Source of the DNA: Norana najaformis
Lineage: Eukaryota > Annelida > Clitellata > Crassiclitellata > Hormogastridae
DNA length: 64,000 bases
NCBI GenBank assembly: GCA_964023275.1
Contig: OZ029918.1
Span: 17,712,361 to 17,776,360, forward strand
Direction: 5' to 3'
Shown here: piece after piece, positions 22,873-34,451 of the stretch
Numbering within the stretch: the stretch's first letter is position 1
How the letters are laid out: the number at the start of each line of letters is the position of its first letter
The notes under the pieces: generated by a model
Told to the model about the DNA's origin: nothing
What the model saw: only the letters and a program-made list of their open reading frames with translations
The model's database searches: none
Translations under genes and position numbers: made by a program

Positions 22873-24300
22873 TGACAATGGGTGTACGAATTTGTCCAAG
22901 ACATTAAGAGCACACTGCTTATCAGGAGATGAGATGATTAAATTACATTACGAACCCCAGCCAGAGTTATTGAGTTGTTGTTCGGAGTAGGCCAAGAGCC
23001 GCAGGAGAGCTGACATAGGGTATTTAGGCCATGAGACTCAGGAACGTTAGGAAACCTGAGTTTTGTCAGGTCTTGTCTGATAAAAAGCTTAAGAACCTAT
23101 CAAGAGAAGAGTGCGATGTACAGCTCGGCACTGTCGAAAGTGTACTGTATTTGTCGGGGTGAAAGATTTTAACTGTTGCCATTGTAACTTTGGATAAGAG
23201 GAGTTTTCAGCTACCAGCCAAGTACGTGGATTTTGCTGCTGATACATGTTTATGAACAGAACGACACTGACGGGAAGGTAAATGAGGTCGACGCTAACAT
23301 CTCTCAAAACGGCTGTGCAGCAGCCTCCTGATAGCAGCTATATCTGAGTTATATAAGGGCTGGGAAGGGCGACTCTGTTAGACTTAGTGGAAATATTCCT
23401 GTCCAAAATATCAGTTAAAGTTGAATTTAGTTGGACACCAAGCTCGGTAGCTGTCTTTGCTAGGCATAACCACTGGGGGAGACACGATGTCAGCTTTGAA
23501 TGTTGTAACATTGAGCAATTTCCATGGTCTGTAACTAATAAAGAGTATATGGAATGTGGCTTATGCCAGAAAGAAACCTGAGCAGTAACAGGAGTGTGAT
23601 CAGACATACAGGACTCATAAGAAGATATGGGGTATACATTTTGAGAAGCAGAAGACAGACCGAATTATAAGAAGATCAAGTGTGTGGCCCATGCCATGGT
23701 TGCAAGGGAAATGTGCTGCACAAGAAAAGCCAGATAGGAGATCAGAAAACTTTTGTGAAGCATTGTCTAGGGTGCCCATATGCATATTGAAGTCGCCCTT
23801 TATAATAAGATCGAAAGAAGAGACCCGGGAATTCAAGAAATCATTGGTATTCTGTGAAAAAGTCAGAAAAAGAAAGGTAGGAAGGGTGGTAAAGGTGAGG
23901 CGTTAATTTCCAAAGACCATGATAATGATAAGGATTTTGAATGATTTGGGGTTGAAATAGGTGAACGGAGGCGAGCAAGTTTCAGGTGTGACTTTTGAAG
24001 GAAGACAACTCGGCAACTAACTCTGTGCGTTCAGTGAGCGAGGATATCAAGATGTAGTTTTGGAGAGAAGTGGCCTTATTCCGAACAGCGTGGATGTTGA
24101 GGTGGAAAAATTGATTGTTTCAAGACGGCAAGGACCAGGGCATAACTCGAAGTTATCAGAAAGAAGTACCAGTGTAAAGCAAACAACTGAAACGTAATTC
24201 TATTAAATTTCGGACATAGATGTAGATTTGAAGAGGAATGGGGTATGCTGAGGTAACAGAACGAGTCAAAAAAGCGTGTAGATAATTTAGACATGGCCAT
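22090..24300 (-). pseudogene. LINE B (L2/CR1-like), endonuclease and RT fragments
   Basis: The 5' part (23,338-24,300) carries endonuclease-like pieces: IIKGDFNMHMG near 23,800 and HTLDLLI near 23,690, then MSDHTPVTAQVSF near 23,600. The RT part follows: KVAVLILLDLSAAFDIVDYD near 22,520 and a catalytic box written CVDDTQLYLSF near 22,280 (usual form YADD), then GKLTLNPSKAEFLL near 22,190. Stops and frame changes separate all blocks. A GA-rich microsatellite lies inside at 22,790-22,870. The left limit near 22,090 is approximate. Confidence 0.7.
22783..22870. repeat. (GAGC)n / (GA)n microsatellite
   Basis: GCGAGCGATCGATCGATCGA followed by about 55 bp of GA dinucleotides. Confidence 0.95.
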
Positions 24301-24632
24301 TTGGATAAGGTAAATGGAATAGGTATTAGAACGACGGGAAAATAAAATTAAGCAGTTTGTTCCGGCAACAACGTGGATACTGAGGAGACTGAGGTAGGCC
24401 TACTCAGGTGGCAATGAGCACAAAAAAGGTACAACAACGACCAATGCATAGAATGATTTATAGAGCGTCCTATTGGCTTGAAACCAATAACAGCGAGAGT
24501 TAACGAGATTAACCTAATGGTTTAAAACATGTTTAATATCCTACTCAACCTGCAGCAGACATGTGCAGTCGTAAACAAATGTCTGTTCCCATACACTAAT
24601 CTCAGAATCATAATTCTATCTAATCGTAATCA

Positions 24633-24875
24633 GCGCTGACACAAGTTGGCGTAAAACATGCATCAGAAGATGAAGAGCAGCACTTACATACCAGAGCAAG
24701 GGTATCGCTTATGCTGCTTAATTACCTCGGTAGAGCCACAGCACGTGGCCTTAAACTTGACCTTAGCTTAGAACGATATATCCTCCGCAGCCGACAGATG
24801 GCACGACCTAATTATAACGACGAACTTCTTACCTTTCTGTCCAACAGTCAGGAAGATGCGATACACGCCCTGTAA
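24633..24875 (+). other. Exon-like open frame, unknown
   Basis: An 80-codon open stretch with no ATG at its start, preceded by AATCAG (a possible splice acceptor at 24,632-24,633) and ended by TAA at 24,873. The peptide includes RARVSLMLLNYLGRATARG and ARPNYNDELLTFLSNSQED, has ordinary composition and looks like coding sequence. I do not recognise it; it could be a host exon or a transposon ORF. Confidence 0.25.
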
Positions 24876-24919
24876 GCATCGACAGCGCTAACACCTCCAC
24901 TTCAATGCTCATCGGCTCC

Positions 24920-25547
24920 CCTTCTGCTTCTTTTACTCCTTCTTTCATTCACCATTCCTCTTGCCTTTTTTCTCAGTTCTTAAATGCTGCCCCTCTCTCC
25001 CTTCTAGTCCGCTTCTCTCTTTCTTCCACATCCTGATGATCGTATCAATTACTGCTGTAGCTTCTTCTTCCTCTATATAGTCCAGCTGCACTTCGTCTTT
25101 CTGTTTTGATCCTGTCTTCGTGCCCGCTGTTCTTCTGCCTCATTAGTTCCACCCTGTGCCTCCGCTTCTTTCAAGTTTTTCTTGCTGTCTTTCCCCTTTC
25201 GCTCTTCATCTTCCTCCTCCTCCTCTTTTTCTTCCTCAGACTTCTCCTCGTCCTCCTACCTTCACCCTTCCCTGCCATCTGAAACACCATCTGCAGTATA
25301 TCACCACATTGAGCGGCGGCGGACAGTAATAGTAGTCAACGCGTGTTTATATCGGCTTTCTAGGAATTATAATTCGTGCCGGCAACAAAATGCATCCAAC
25401 ATTCTCTCTAACTTTCTTTATCTGTCTGTCTGTCTGTCTCTGTCTCTCTGTTTGTCTCTGTCTGTCTCAGTCTTAATCTCAATCTATTCCCTCGCTTCGC
25501 CGCTCTCTCTCTCTCTCTCTTCCTCTGTCGCTTTGGCTCTGTCTGTC

Positions 25548-25586
<39 letters not shown>

Positions 25587-25640
25587 GTCTCTTAGTATCT
25601 CTCTACCTCAATCTTTCCGCTCGCTCTCTCTGTGGCTCGC
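24920..25640. repeat. Pyrimidine-rich low-complexity tract
   Basis: Long C/T-rich sequence with TCC/TTC runs (25,190-25,260) and TCTG/TCTC arrays (25,410-25,600). Open frames here are products of base composition. From 25,640 to 26,325 I see nothing. Confidence 0.85.
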
Positions 25641-26324
25641 TCTGTGTTCTTTCCTTCATTTCTGTGTCGGCCTCTGTTTATATCTTGTTGAGAATTTTGT
25701 GGCCGAGACTCGTGTCACATGCAGGGACAAAGAACCGATGGAGTATGGCATTCGTCATAAATTTATTCTTAGCACAAACAATATAGCAAAAACACCCCAA
25801 CGACCACCCATTTTTTAAAACTGAGATAGAACTAGTAACTTAATAGTTCGCCGAAGAATGAAAACTACTATATTGACTCGTATGGGCAATATTTCTATAG
25901 GCTGTACATGCCGTAACCATAGACTTATGTAGCTTATGTGTCGGACTCTCTCCCAATATCCTCTCAAATATCGGGAGAGGAAACTACCTACGATGATTCA
26001 CGAAGGCTTCCGAGTTGAAAGGCCATGTCAGTCAGCATGCAATGCATTTTTTGCATCTACTGGTATCAGTACGAGGCAGCTGCACTCACCAACTGTTCAG
26101 CTATGAGATGCTTGAATAATATTTGACCTTATGCAAGTCGTGCATTATCCTAGGTTTGCACATGTATGCATACATATAATAAAGACTAACTTCAAAACTA
26201 TACAAGAAACAACTGAAATTACAAACAAAAAACCTATAAACTAATTGACTTGTAACTTGACATATGACATATGTTATGATATATGGGGTATGGTAATATA
26301 TCGTAAGCTCGAATCGTATTTCTA

Positions 26325-27345
26325 CAGCGCCCCGCGAAAGCTAAGTCGCGGGAACCAGCTTATTCACAGGTGCTCAGTCAAAACAAAATCGATCGGCAGG
26401 AAAAGTTCGGTAAGATCCAAGAGTCAGGCAAGCAGACAGTCAGACGGCTACGGCGGATGGTGCTGGGAATCGAACCGGAAAGTGAGATAAGGGGAAGAGG
26501 AAGAATCAGAGTAGGATTTGTGGAAGAGGATCATTTTCAGTATTGAGTGAAAGACCTGCGCAGAATTTGCAAGAGGTGAAGTGTTGAGGAAGTTCATATG
26601 ACGGGTCAGATAATTGTCAAGTTCTGGCGGGAATTTATTCCAGAGGGTTGGAGCAGCTATGGCTATGGAGCGATTTCCAAAGTTTAAGGATGAGGTGACG
26701 GGGTGCCGATAAGAGCTAGGGCACAAGAGGAGCGGGTTGAGCGAAGTGGTTGGGCTGTAAATAACTCACGAAGATACGAAGATAGGAGGATTGAGAAGAT
26801 TGAACTGTGTTGTAGGTAAGAGATAGGACTCTGTACTCTATTCCTTCATTTATTTTAAGTCATTGAAGTGATTTGAGCACAGGAGTGATATAATGGTGTT
26901 TGGGGATTTTGGTGACAGCACGAGAAAGAGCATTTTGGATGGCGGTTTATTTGGGTGGTGTCTATATTGAGGAAAAGTGAATTGCAGTAGTCAAGTTTTT
27001 GACTATGGATGTGGCAATGGTAGATGCAGTTTTGAAGTCAAGCAAAGGGCGGATTCTGCTAAGGATACGGATATGCATGAAGCAAGAGCGGGATAGATGG
27101 ATGATACGATCAGAAAAGGAGAGGTTTTGGTCGATGATCACACCTAAGTTGTGGATATAAGGATTAGTAGTAAGGGAGTGAATAGAGGCAGAGTGCAAGC
27201 TGAAGGAAACAGAAGGGTCAGGAATTTCCTTGAGCTGATCGCGCAGGTATGTAAGTATGAATTCAGTGTTAGATGTGTCGCAAAATCGTTTGCTCGACAG
27301 GGGTGGGTGAGTTCGGCCTGGCCTGTGTGGCCCAGGACTTACAAA
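26325..27345 (-). pseudogene. LINE C (L2-like) 3' end, 5'-truncated
   Basis: The C-terminal RT region: ASIHSLTTNPYIHNLGVIID and NLSFSDRIIHLSRSCFMHI at 27,060-27,195, RIRPLLDFKTASTIATSIV near 27,020, then after a frame change RSIAIAAPTLWNKFPPELDN near 26,650. The 3' UTR begins near 26,450 and ends at about 26,325 with GGGCGCTGTAGAAATACGAT. Catalytic RT motifs are absent because the copy is 5'-truncated at a minisatellite near 27,345. The 3' UTR recurs at 8,975-9,290. Confidence 0.8.
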
Positions 27346-27359
27346 GGCTGATGTCGAGG

Positions 27360-27740
27360 ATGGCGTACAGTTAAAGAAGGCTCTCGAGGCCTAGACGTCG
27401 AAGACCGTGCTGCAGGCGGAGACGGCGAGGCACAGACCGTCGAATACAGCGGCGGAGACGGTGAACGAGGCGTAGACCGTGTTGCAGGCGGAGACGGCGA
27501 GGCGCAGACAGTCGACGATAGCGTCAAGGCGGAGTCGGTGACCGAGGCGAAGACGGTGAGGCACAGACCGTCGAATACAGCGGCGGAGACGGTGAACGAG
27601 GCGTAGACCGTCGACTCAGGCGAGGACGGCGTGGCGCAGACCGTTGACTCAGGCGAAGACGGCGAGGCACAGACCGTCGATGATAGCGTCAAGGCGGAGT
27701 CGGTGACCGAGGCGAAGACGGCGAAGATCTGTGTATACAA
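27360..27740. repeat. GC-rich minisatellite with higher-order structure
   Basis: Units built on GGCGGAGACGG, GAGGC(G/A)(C/T)AGACCGTCGA and GTCAAGGCGGAGTCGGTGAC, arranged so that a longer block (near 27,515-27,610) recurs near 27,415-27,480 and 27,690-27,730. It is much richer in G+C than its surroundings. Confidence 0.85.
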
Positions 27741-28152
27741 CATGCACACACATGTCATTCTCCCTTCGTTCCGGTTTGATAAGTTTATTTAACTACGCCG
27801 TCATATCGAGATGATAAGCGTCATTACAATGACACTGTACAGAGACAAATTTGTCACTGGCTAAACTATGGGTCCCAAGACAGGTGAGCTGGCGGCCGGC
27901 TACCCAACCAGAAAACCCCGGTGGGGATACTGGGGGTAGGATTTTTCAGTGCTCGCGCAGCGGAGATGGGTTTACTCCCTCCCCTGTCTTGGTCACATGT
28001 AAGAGGGCTTTGGGATTATAAGTGTTCTCAAAAAATGCTATTTACAAGTGTTCTTGGTTTGATTTTGTTTTAGAAACTGTTAAGTTCGTTGGAGTTTCTT
28101 TGTCTTTGACTTCTTTCTTCTTGGTTTTCTTGTTTATCGTCTTTCTTCTCCC

Positions 28153-28515
28153 TTGTTTGATGGCACAAGGGCCGCCAGGGTTATCCGGGTCATGTTCCTT
28201 GTCTAATGGCACAAGGACCGTCAAAGTTATCCGGGTCACGTTCCTTGTTTAATGGCACAGGACCGCCAAAGTTATCTGGGTCATGTTCCTTGCTTAATGG
28301 CACAGGACCGCCAAAGTTATCTGGGTCATGTTCCTTGTTTAATGGCACGAGGACCGCCAAAGATATCCGGGTCATGCTCCTTGTTTAATGGCACAAGAAC
28401 CGCCAAAGTTATCTGGGTCATGTTCCTTGTTTAGTGGCACGAGGGCCGCCAAAGATATCCGGGTCATGTTCCTTGTTTAATGGCACAGGAACCGCCAGAG
28501 TTAGCCGGGTCAGAT
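28153..28515. repeat. 46-bp minisatellite x 8, 3' UTR of the I-like LINE
   Basis: Eight units of 45-46 bp, each starting TTGTTTAATGGCAC and ending CCGGGTCATGTTCC or variants. The array begins seven bases from the stop of the LINE RNase H frame and forms the whole visible 3' UTR. Open frames across it are composition artefacts. Confidence 0.95.
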
Positions 28516-28521
28516 ATGTGA

Positions 28522-31500
28522 TCAGATCTTCCTTCCGGATGCCTCCAGCCACTTGTAGATGATATCTAAGCAGCTGGTTTGACTGAGGACGGTGCGAAGA
28601 TCGAATGTCCGTTTCCTGCGAGCACACTCCCGAGTGAGCTGGTCTTGAAGCCCTGACTGGGCAGGGCACTCCATTAGGAAGTGTCCTACAGTTTCTTGGA
28701 CGTCGCACTCGTCGCAGTTTCCGGTCGGATGTTGATCCCATAGCTTCAACTGTGCGTTGAAGCAGCAGTGGCCTAACCGGAGTCTGGTGATGACAATTTC
28801 CTTTCTCCGGTTTCGGTCGCTGTATTTTCGAGCAAGGCCCACGTTCGGCTCAATGGCCCGATAGTCTAAGCCCGTGACCGAGGTGGACCATTCTGCTTGC
28901 CACTTTCGGAGGAAGTGGTCTCTGTAGATGTGTCGAGCTTCTCGGAATTCTAGGTATGTCGGGAGATCGACTCTGGTACGATTTAACGCTTCTCTGCACA
29001 TACCGTCTGAGGTCTCGTTCCCTGCGATGCCCAGATGACCGGGGATCCAGACGACCGTTGCCGGCGACTGAACGCGTTGTCCGTAGTCGTCCAGTGCGTG
29101 CATCAGGTCCACGAGATGCTGCGGTCCGGACGCAGATTTCTATCGTTCCAGGCTCTCTGTCGCTTCCAGAGAATCTGAAAAGACGACAACATGAAGTATG
29201 TTAGCGATGGTAGCCCATTCTATTGCCCTCTGTATGGCCATCATTTCTGCCGCCAGGACTGATGAGCCGTCGCTCATCCGGTAGCTTCCATGATGGTCAA
29301 GAGAGGGCACATAAAAAGAGCATGATACTTTACCTGCGGTGGTCTTTGACCCATCCATATAGACAGCCACTCGCCCGTCGTAGGTTTGGATGTGACCCTC
29401 AGCCATGGCTCTCCTTCTGGAAAGGATGTCTGTAGGTCTGATCCTCTCCTTCAGGGTGGTATCTATGATGGACGGGTAAAGTTGCCACGGTGGTCGAGTG
29501 GAGGAGGTGAGCAGAGGAATCGTCGGAGCGGCGACTTCTGCTTCGATCTGTATCGCCTTGATGCGGATGGGATCCGTGTCGCGCTTTGCTGCCTTCAGCT
29601 TCCTTCCGCTGGAGACGACTTGTGTCGGGTGATCCGGGATGGCGTTTATCTTCATGACATACTCCATCATCTGCTGCTTGCGTTGGAGGTGAAACGGCAT
29701 TTCGCCGCAGTCGACCTGAAGGGCGGCCAGACTTGTTCCTCGAAGTGCCCCGGTCGCTATCGTCAACGCTTTGCACTGGATCGTGTCGAGCGTTTTCTTC
29801 ACGTTCGTCGTGGCACTTTCGTAGGCAATGCAGCCGAAGTCGATGACGGAGCGTATCAAGGTTCGATAAACCATCAGGAGGGTGTCTTTCGACGCCCCCC
29901 AGTGCGATCCTGCAATGGCGCGCATCAGGTTGAGGCGCTTATTGCAGCGATCGGCCACGTACCGTATGTGATCCGACCAGGTGATATGCCGGTCAAAGAT
30001 CACACCCAGAAACTTCACAGTCTTCTCGTAGCCCAGGATGGAAGTCCCGAGCTTCAGCGGTCGGTGAGCTGAGGTTGTTCCACAGCGATGGAATTCCACG
30101 GCAACGGTCTTAGTTGTGGATACATTGAAGCCCCACTCGTCAAAGAATTGCTTCACTTGATCGAAGTAGGACTGCAGGTATCGTTGGTTCACGTCCGGGT
30201 ACGGCCCTGCTCGCCAGATGGCGCTGTCGTCTGCGTACAGAGACAGCTTGACGTCGTTCTTTGGATCCGGGATGTCGTTCATCATGAAAATGAACAACAC
30301 AGGGCTGATGACACTGCCCTGCGGCGATCCGTTTTCCATGTGGAAGAGATCCGACGCGAACACGGATCTTTCTGTCGGTCAGGAAATCCCGAATCCAGTT
30401 GAACATCTGACCAGTGATGTTATGGTGGCGTAGCTTGTGCAGTAGGCCGTCGGTCCACATGAGGTCGAAGGTTTTCTCGAGATCCACGAAGACTCCAGTG
30501 AGGGTATTCTTGACGTGAATAGCTCGCTGGATGTTGTCTTTGAGCCGGACGATGTGATCCTGGCAGCTTCTCAGCCTGCGGAAGCCGGACTGGAACTTGT
30601 TGAACTGGTTGGTTGATTCCATGTGCCAGTTCAGCCTGTCGGTAACTAATCGCTCCATCCGTTTGCACAGCACAGAGGTCAGCACAATCGGACGATATGA
30701 GTTTCCCTCGTAGGCTGGTTTGTTCGGCTTCAGGATCGGGACGACGATGGAGTTCTTCCAGAGAGCCGGAAGTTTGCCCTGTCCCCATACCTCGTTGAAC
30801 AGTTTCAGCAGCGCCAGCAAGCTGGGCTGAGGAAGCCGGGCCAGGATCTCGTACGTGATGTTGTCTTCGCCGGGGTTCGAGTCCTTCTTACACCGTAGGA
30901 GGGCGATTCGTAGAGCCTGGATGATGAAGGGCTCGTTGAAGGGTTCTTCGTCAGAGGGCAGCTGACCACCGTGTAGTTCTTCAAAGTGCTCGACTTCAAA
31001 GTCAGTCTTGCGCTTCTGGAATTCCACAGTGTGGTTTTGATTGCTGCTCACTTCAGAGAAACACCTTCCGAAGAATTCCGCTTTCTCCTCGTTTGTAGTG
31101 TATTGATGCCCGTCCTTTTTCAGCGTTGGTATTGCTGGTTTCGATCTCGCACCGGACATCTTCCTCAGTGTTACCCAGATCTTTCCAAGTTTCGACTTGT
31201 CGTTGAGTGTCGTGCAATATTCTCTCCAGGACGCCTTCTGCGCATCCTTGATGATCTTTTGGGTCACTCCCTTGATGCGTCGGTAGTCAGCAACGTCCTC
31301 CGGATTCCGAGTTTTCTGCATCTTTTTTCTTGCGTCGGTGCGCATCTTGACATGTCTTGTGCATTCTTCAGTCCAGTACGGCACGTTCTTGTTGTTCTCT
31401 CGGGGAGGAGTAGTCACTGGGATGTGCAGCGTCGCAATCTCCTTCAGCGTTTCCACGATGTTGTTGTGGCTCGTCTCGATGTCATCGGTGACGAGATCTG

Positions 31501-32347
31501 GTGTGATTGCTTTTCTGCAGTCCTCCTTGAAGGCCATCCAGTTGGCCTTTCGGTAGAGCCACCTCGATACGAAGGACTCTGCAACCGAGACTACCTCCTC
31601 CACGCCGATGAGGATGGGCGAATGGTCACTTCCCATCGAGTCGTCCAGGACTGTCCAAGTGCACTTTTGCGCCAAGAGCGTCGAGGCCATCGCAAGGTCC
31701 AGATGACTGGAAGTTCCGAAGACGTTACTGACAAAGGTGGGAGTTCCAGTGTTTAGAGCGACATAGGAGCTGGCTTCCATGTCGTCTTCCAACTGCGAAC
31801 CCCGCGCGTCAGTAGAGTTGGACCCAAAGACGGTGCTGCGCGCATTGAAGTCGCCAAGCACGATCGCCCGTCTCTCTCGAAAGAAGCTCGAGTATGTGTT
31901 CGGCAGTAGAGGTCTCTCCGAATCACCTGGCCGATGGTAGACGTTCACGATCGTGAGCTTCTTCGCCAGTGCATCGATTGGGATGGCGATCGATTCCGGA
32001 TCGTCGGTGGTGCCAGTCAGAGAGTAGGCGATTCCTTTCCTGACGAACGTGGTCACTCCTCCTCCCTGCTGTCCCGTGGATCGGTCATGTCGCACACAGG
32101 TGTAGCCTGGTATTTCAAGACTGTTTGTTGGTCTCAGCCATGTTTCCTGAACGCATATGACCGATGGCGGATCCCGCATTTCGGAGATGCGGTGCCTCAG
32201 CTCCTCCAGGCGGGCTCTGAGGCTACACGCGTTCCACTGCAGTATGGTGAAATCCATGTTGGGTTTCACAGAGAGGAGTGGCAGACGTGGTTTTCTTGGC
32301 ATCGAACCCTTCGCTGATTGCGCTGGTGACTTTGTCGGTGACCACAT
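28522..32347 (-). pseudogene. LINE ORF2: endonuclease, reverse transcriptase, RNase H
   Basis: Endonuclease: QWNACSLRARLEELRHRI, VICVQETWL, VLGDFNARSTVFGS, SSHLDLAMAS, GSDHSPILIG (32,254-31,600). RT: NSYRPIVLTSVLCKRMERLV near 30,690, FRRLRSCQDHIVRL near 30,570, GVFVDLEKTFD near 30,490, NGSPQGSVISPVLF near 30,320, LYADDSAIW near 30,235. RNase H: VAVYMDGSKT, AEMMAIQRAIEW, VVFSDSLEA, giving the D-E-D set, then VVWIPGHLGIAGNE. A zinc-like CDECDVQETVGHFLMECP follows near 28,690. Lesions are a frameshift near 30,365 and an in-frame TAG at 29,140-29,142; otherwise the frame is continuous. The family call to the I group is from RNase H plus C-terminal Cys motif. Confidence 0.9.
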
Positions 32348-32795
32348 CCATCGGGATGTTGAAGTGCGAGTGGATGGCTGCCGAAAACAATTCTAGCAGC
32401 TTCCCTGCTGGCATCGAGGCGTAGTTACCTTTACCGACATCCTCTCCGATCGCATAGGCGGCTTGGCACAAAGCTTGGAGAGCCGTCAGTTGCACGTCAG
32501 TTTCTCTAATCAAGGCCTCACTTGTTCCCTGTCCTTGTGACGCATCAGGGTTGTGTGCGTGTTTTGGTTGTATTTTCCCCTGTCCTTTGGACGCACCAGG
32601 GGCGTGTGCGGTCTGTGGTTTTGCTGCTGCGCTTCCCCCTTCCTTCGTTCGTCGTTCCTCGGGTAAGTATAGCGCCTCTGGCAACTCAATAAAAGGTGTG
32701 ACGAAAGTTTGATGCATAGGTAATTCAAAAGCACTCGGCAGGCGGCTATACCGAGGCGTAGCAGTCACAGTTTTGTGACAGATGGATTCAGGCAC
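32223..32795 (-). CDS. LINE ORF1, C-terminal part
   Basis: An open frame upstream of ORF2, overlapping it by about 125 bases in another frame, the usual LINE layout. It encodes a low-complexity segment with an imperfect duplication (HAPGASKGQGKIQPKHAHN and DASQGQG) and a helical C-terminus (QALCQAAYAIGEDVGKG, LLELFSAAIHSHFNIP). No CCHC knuckle is visible, which is unusual for I-group ORF1. It would bind element RNA. The N-terminus may be missing. Confidence 0.5.
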   Translation of the reverse strand: MPESICHKTVTATPRYSRLPSAFELPMHQTFVTPFIELPEALYLPEERRTKEGGSAAAKPQTAHAPGASKGQGKIQPKHAHNPDASQGQGTSEALIRETDVQLTALQALCQAAYAIGEDVGKGNYASMPAGKLLELFSAAIHSHFNIPMDVVTDKVTSAISEGFDAKKTTSATPLCETQHGFHHTAVERV

Positions 32796-33019
32796 AGGAT
32801 ATTGGCGTCATCTATGAGGAGATGTGTAGCCACACGAAGATGATGTATAGAGTCGGTATATATGTATACAAGTATTCAAAAACTTAAACAGTGTGTTTCA
32901 AGAACCTCATAAAGACGCTATAGCATGACTATCTAAAAGTCCTCTGACTCGCCAAATAAAGGCACGATCGATACACATTCAGGTTGTTGCAAGCCGCACC
33001 TGATTATTTGATTACTGTA

Positions 33020-33475
33020 ATAGCATTCAGTATGGTGTTAACACATCACACCTGAAAGCATTCGTCCATTCACAATGCCGCTGCACTACCTGCAAACTGA
33101 AATTCAACCGCATCACTGCGACTCTACGTGGTGACTCCATTGGCTGCCCATCAGCTACCAAATCAAGAACAAGATGGGATTGTTGGTCTACAACAGCCTT
33201 CATCACGTGATCCCATAATACTTCGTAAGACTGTGTACACCGAATTCATCTCACAACCATGTCACTCGCTCACGGCGACCTCCACACTAACATGAACTTA
33301 ACGATAAGGTTCGCAAAGTTTTGCAATTGCTGGACCATCTGTCTGGAATAGCCTACCACCTGGCATCCGTAATCACCAGCTGTCAACGGATCGATTTAGG
33401 AAAGAACTTGAAACTTCGATGTTTCTTCAAGCGTATCTATGTGCCTGAGCAAGTCCTTCACAGCCCAGGTTGTAA
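33020..33475 (+). pseudogene. LINE (L2-like) RT C-terminal fragment
   Basis: Reads LHWLPISYQIKNKMGLLVYN near 33,150 and, after frame changes, VWNSLPPGIRNHQLSTDRF near 33,350, the standard end of L2/CR1 RTs. The 3' side runs into an AAT microsatellite, typical of an A-rich LINE tail. It has opposite orientation to LINEs A-C. Confidence 0.7.
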
Positions 33476-33507
33476 TGACCGTGGAAATCAAATGCCTACA
33501 GAATAGC

Positions 33508-33590
<83 letters not shown>

Positions 33591-33604
33591 CAACAACAAC
33601 AACA
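33508..33604. repeat. (AAT)n / (AAC)n microsatellite
   Basis: About 78 bp of AAT then six AAC units; probably expanded from the tail of the LINE fragment at 33,020-33,475. Confidence 0.97.
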
Positions 33605-34217
33605 ATGGCATGGCCCTTGGTTCAAGATGGCGGCAATTTTTCCTCTGCGAGGTCTTGATTTTATTCTACTGTCATTGTCGCTCTTTTCTTCGCTGAAAAT
33701 CTTGTTCTGAGTTATAGGTTTTGCGGTTTCTTTTACATAATGCCTTAAGTTATACACACATGCGACTTTTATCTACACACGCGGCGACCTACTCCGCACC
33801 CTTGTTTACGCGTATTATACCCATACCTTCTCGCCTTGTTAATCGAGCTTTGTAACCTGCTGTCCTAATCATGTCACAAGGCCAGTCTTGGCCACGATAA
33901 CAGACTTGCCAGAAGTCTAAGGGCTTTTATAGCCACTGCCATGCCATTAGACAGGTGCACCGGGACGATGGGTTGGTTTATAAACACGGCCTTCGTGATA
34001 GTTCATACCCAGGATCTCATAAATCACCGTTGTCCGTCCTCCCTTCGGATATTCCAGGTCGGGCTTGTTGCCTCGGGTCAGTCTTTATGTGTGCAGGGAG
34101 GAGGGGCCCCGCTGGACTCTGGGTCTTGCTCCGTCCAATGGACAGAGTCCTTCCTTAGCTCACCCTAACGCTGCATGTCATCTGATAAACACATTCCCAA
34201 TGCCGCTCGATCCTCTT

Positions 34218-34252
34218 TGGGCCATCTAGTCTCTCAGAGACTAGATGGCCCA
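34218..34252. repeat. Perfect 17-bp inverted repeat with a 1-base loop
   Basis: TGGGCCATCTAGTCTCT, one C, then its exact reverse complement. It lies 200 bp upstream of an RT pseudogene and between sequences with no recognised gene (33,605-34,450). Confidence 0.95.
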
Positions 34253-34451
34253 GAATCGCATCCTATCTGACCCACTAACCCTGATACTTGGCATATTCTT
34301 CTGCTTTTAGCAGTTTCATTTTGGTTCCCCCAGCCAGAAAGGGCAGACGCCACAATGCAGTCTCTATTAAAACGAATTGCATTTTCACTGCCGAGATGAA
34401 CTCCAATGCCCAATTTTCGGCACCGATTGCTTTTGTTAAGCGGAATGTGTA

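Larger units (their letters stand above)
28153..32820 (-). mobile_element. I-like LINE (EN-RT-RNase H), nearly complete ORF2
   Basis: A non-LTR retrotransposon with the tail of ORF1, a whole ORF2 carrying apurinic-type endonuclease, RT and RNase H, a C-terminal zinc motif and a repeat-built 3' UTR. RNase H in a LINE marks the I group (I, Nimb, ingi and relatives). It has only two lesions in ORF2, so it is among the younger elements here. The 5' limit near 32,820 is uncertain. Confidence 0.85.

Noticed and set aside
27339..27758. 139-codon Ser/Pro/Thr-rich open frame
   Set aside because: Produced by the GC-rich minisatellite; no other coding sign.
28022..28434. Short repeated GNF/GPP-type open frames on both strands
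   Set aside because: The 46-bp repeat gives open frames on both strands, and its period is not a multiple of three.
29386..32396. Long plus-strand open frames (up to 256 codons)
   Set aside because: Antisense shadows of the LINE endonuclease-RT frame.
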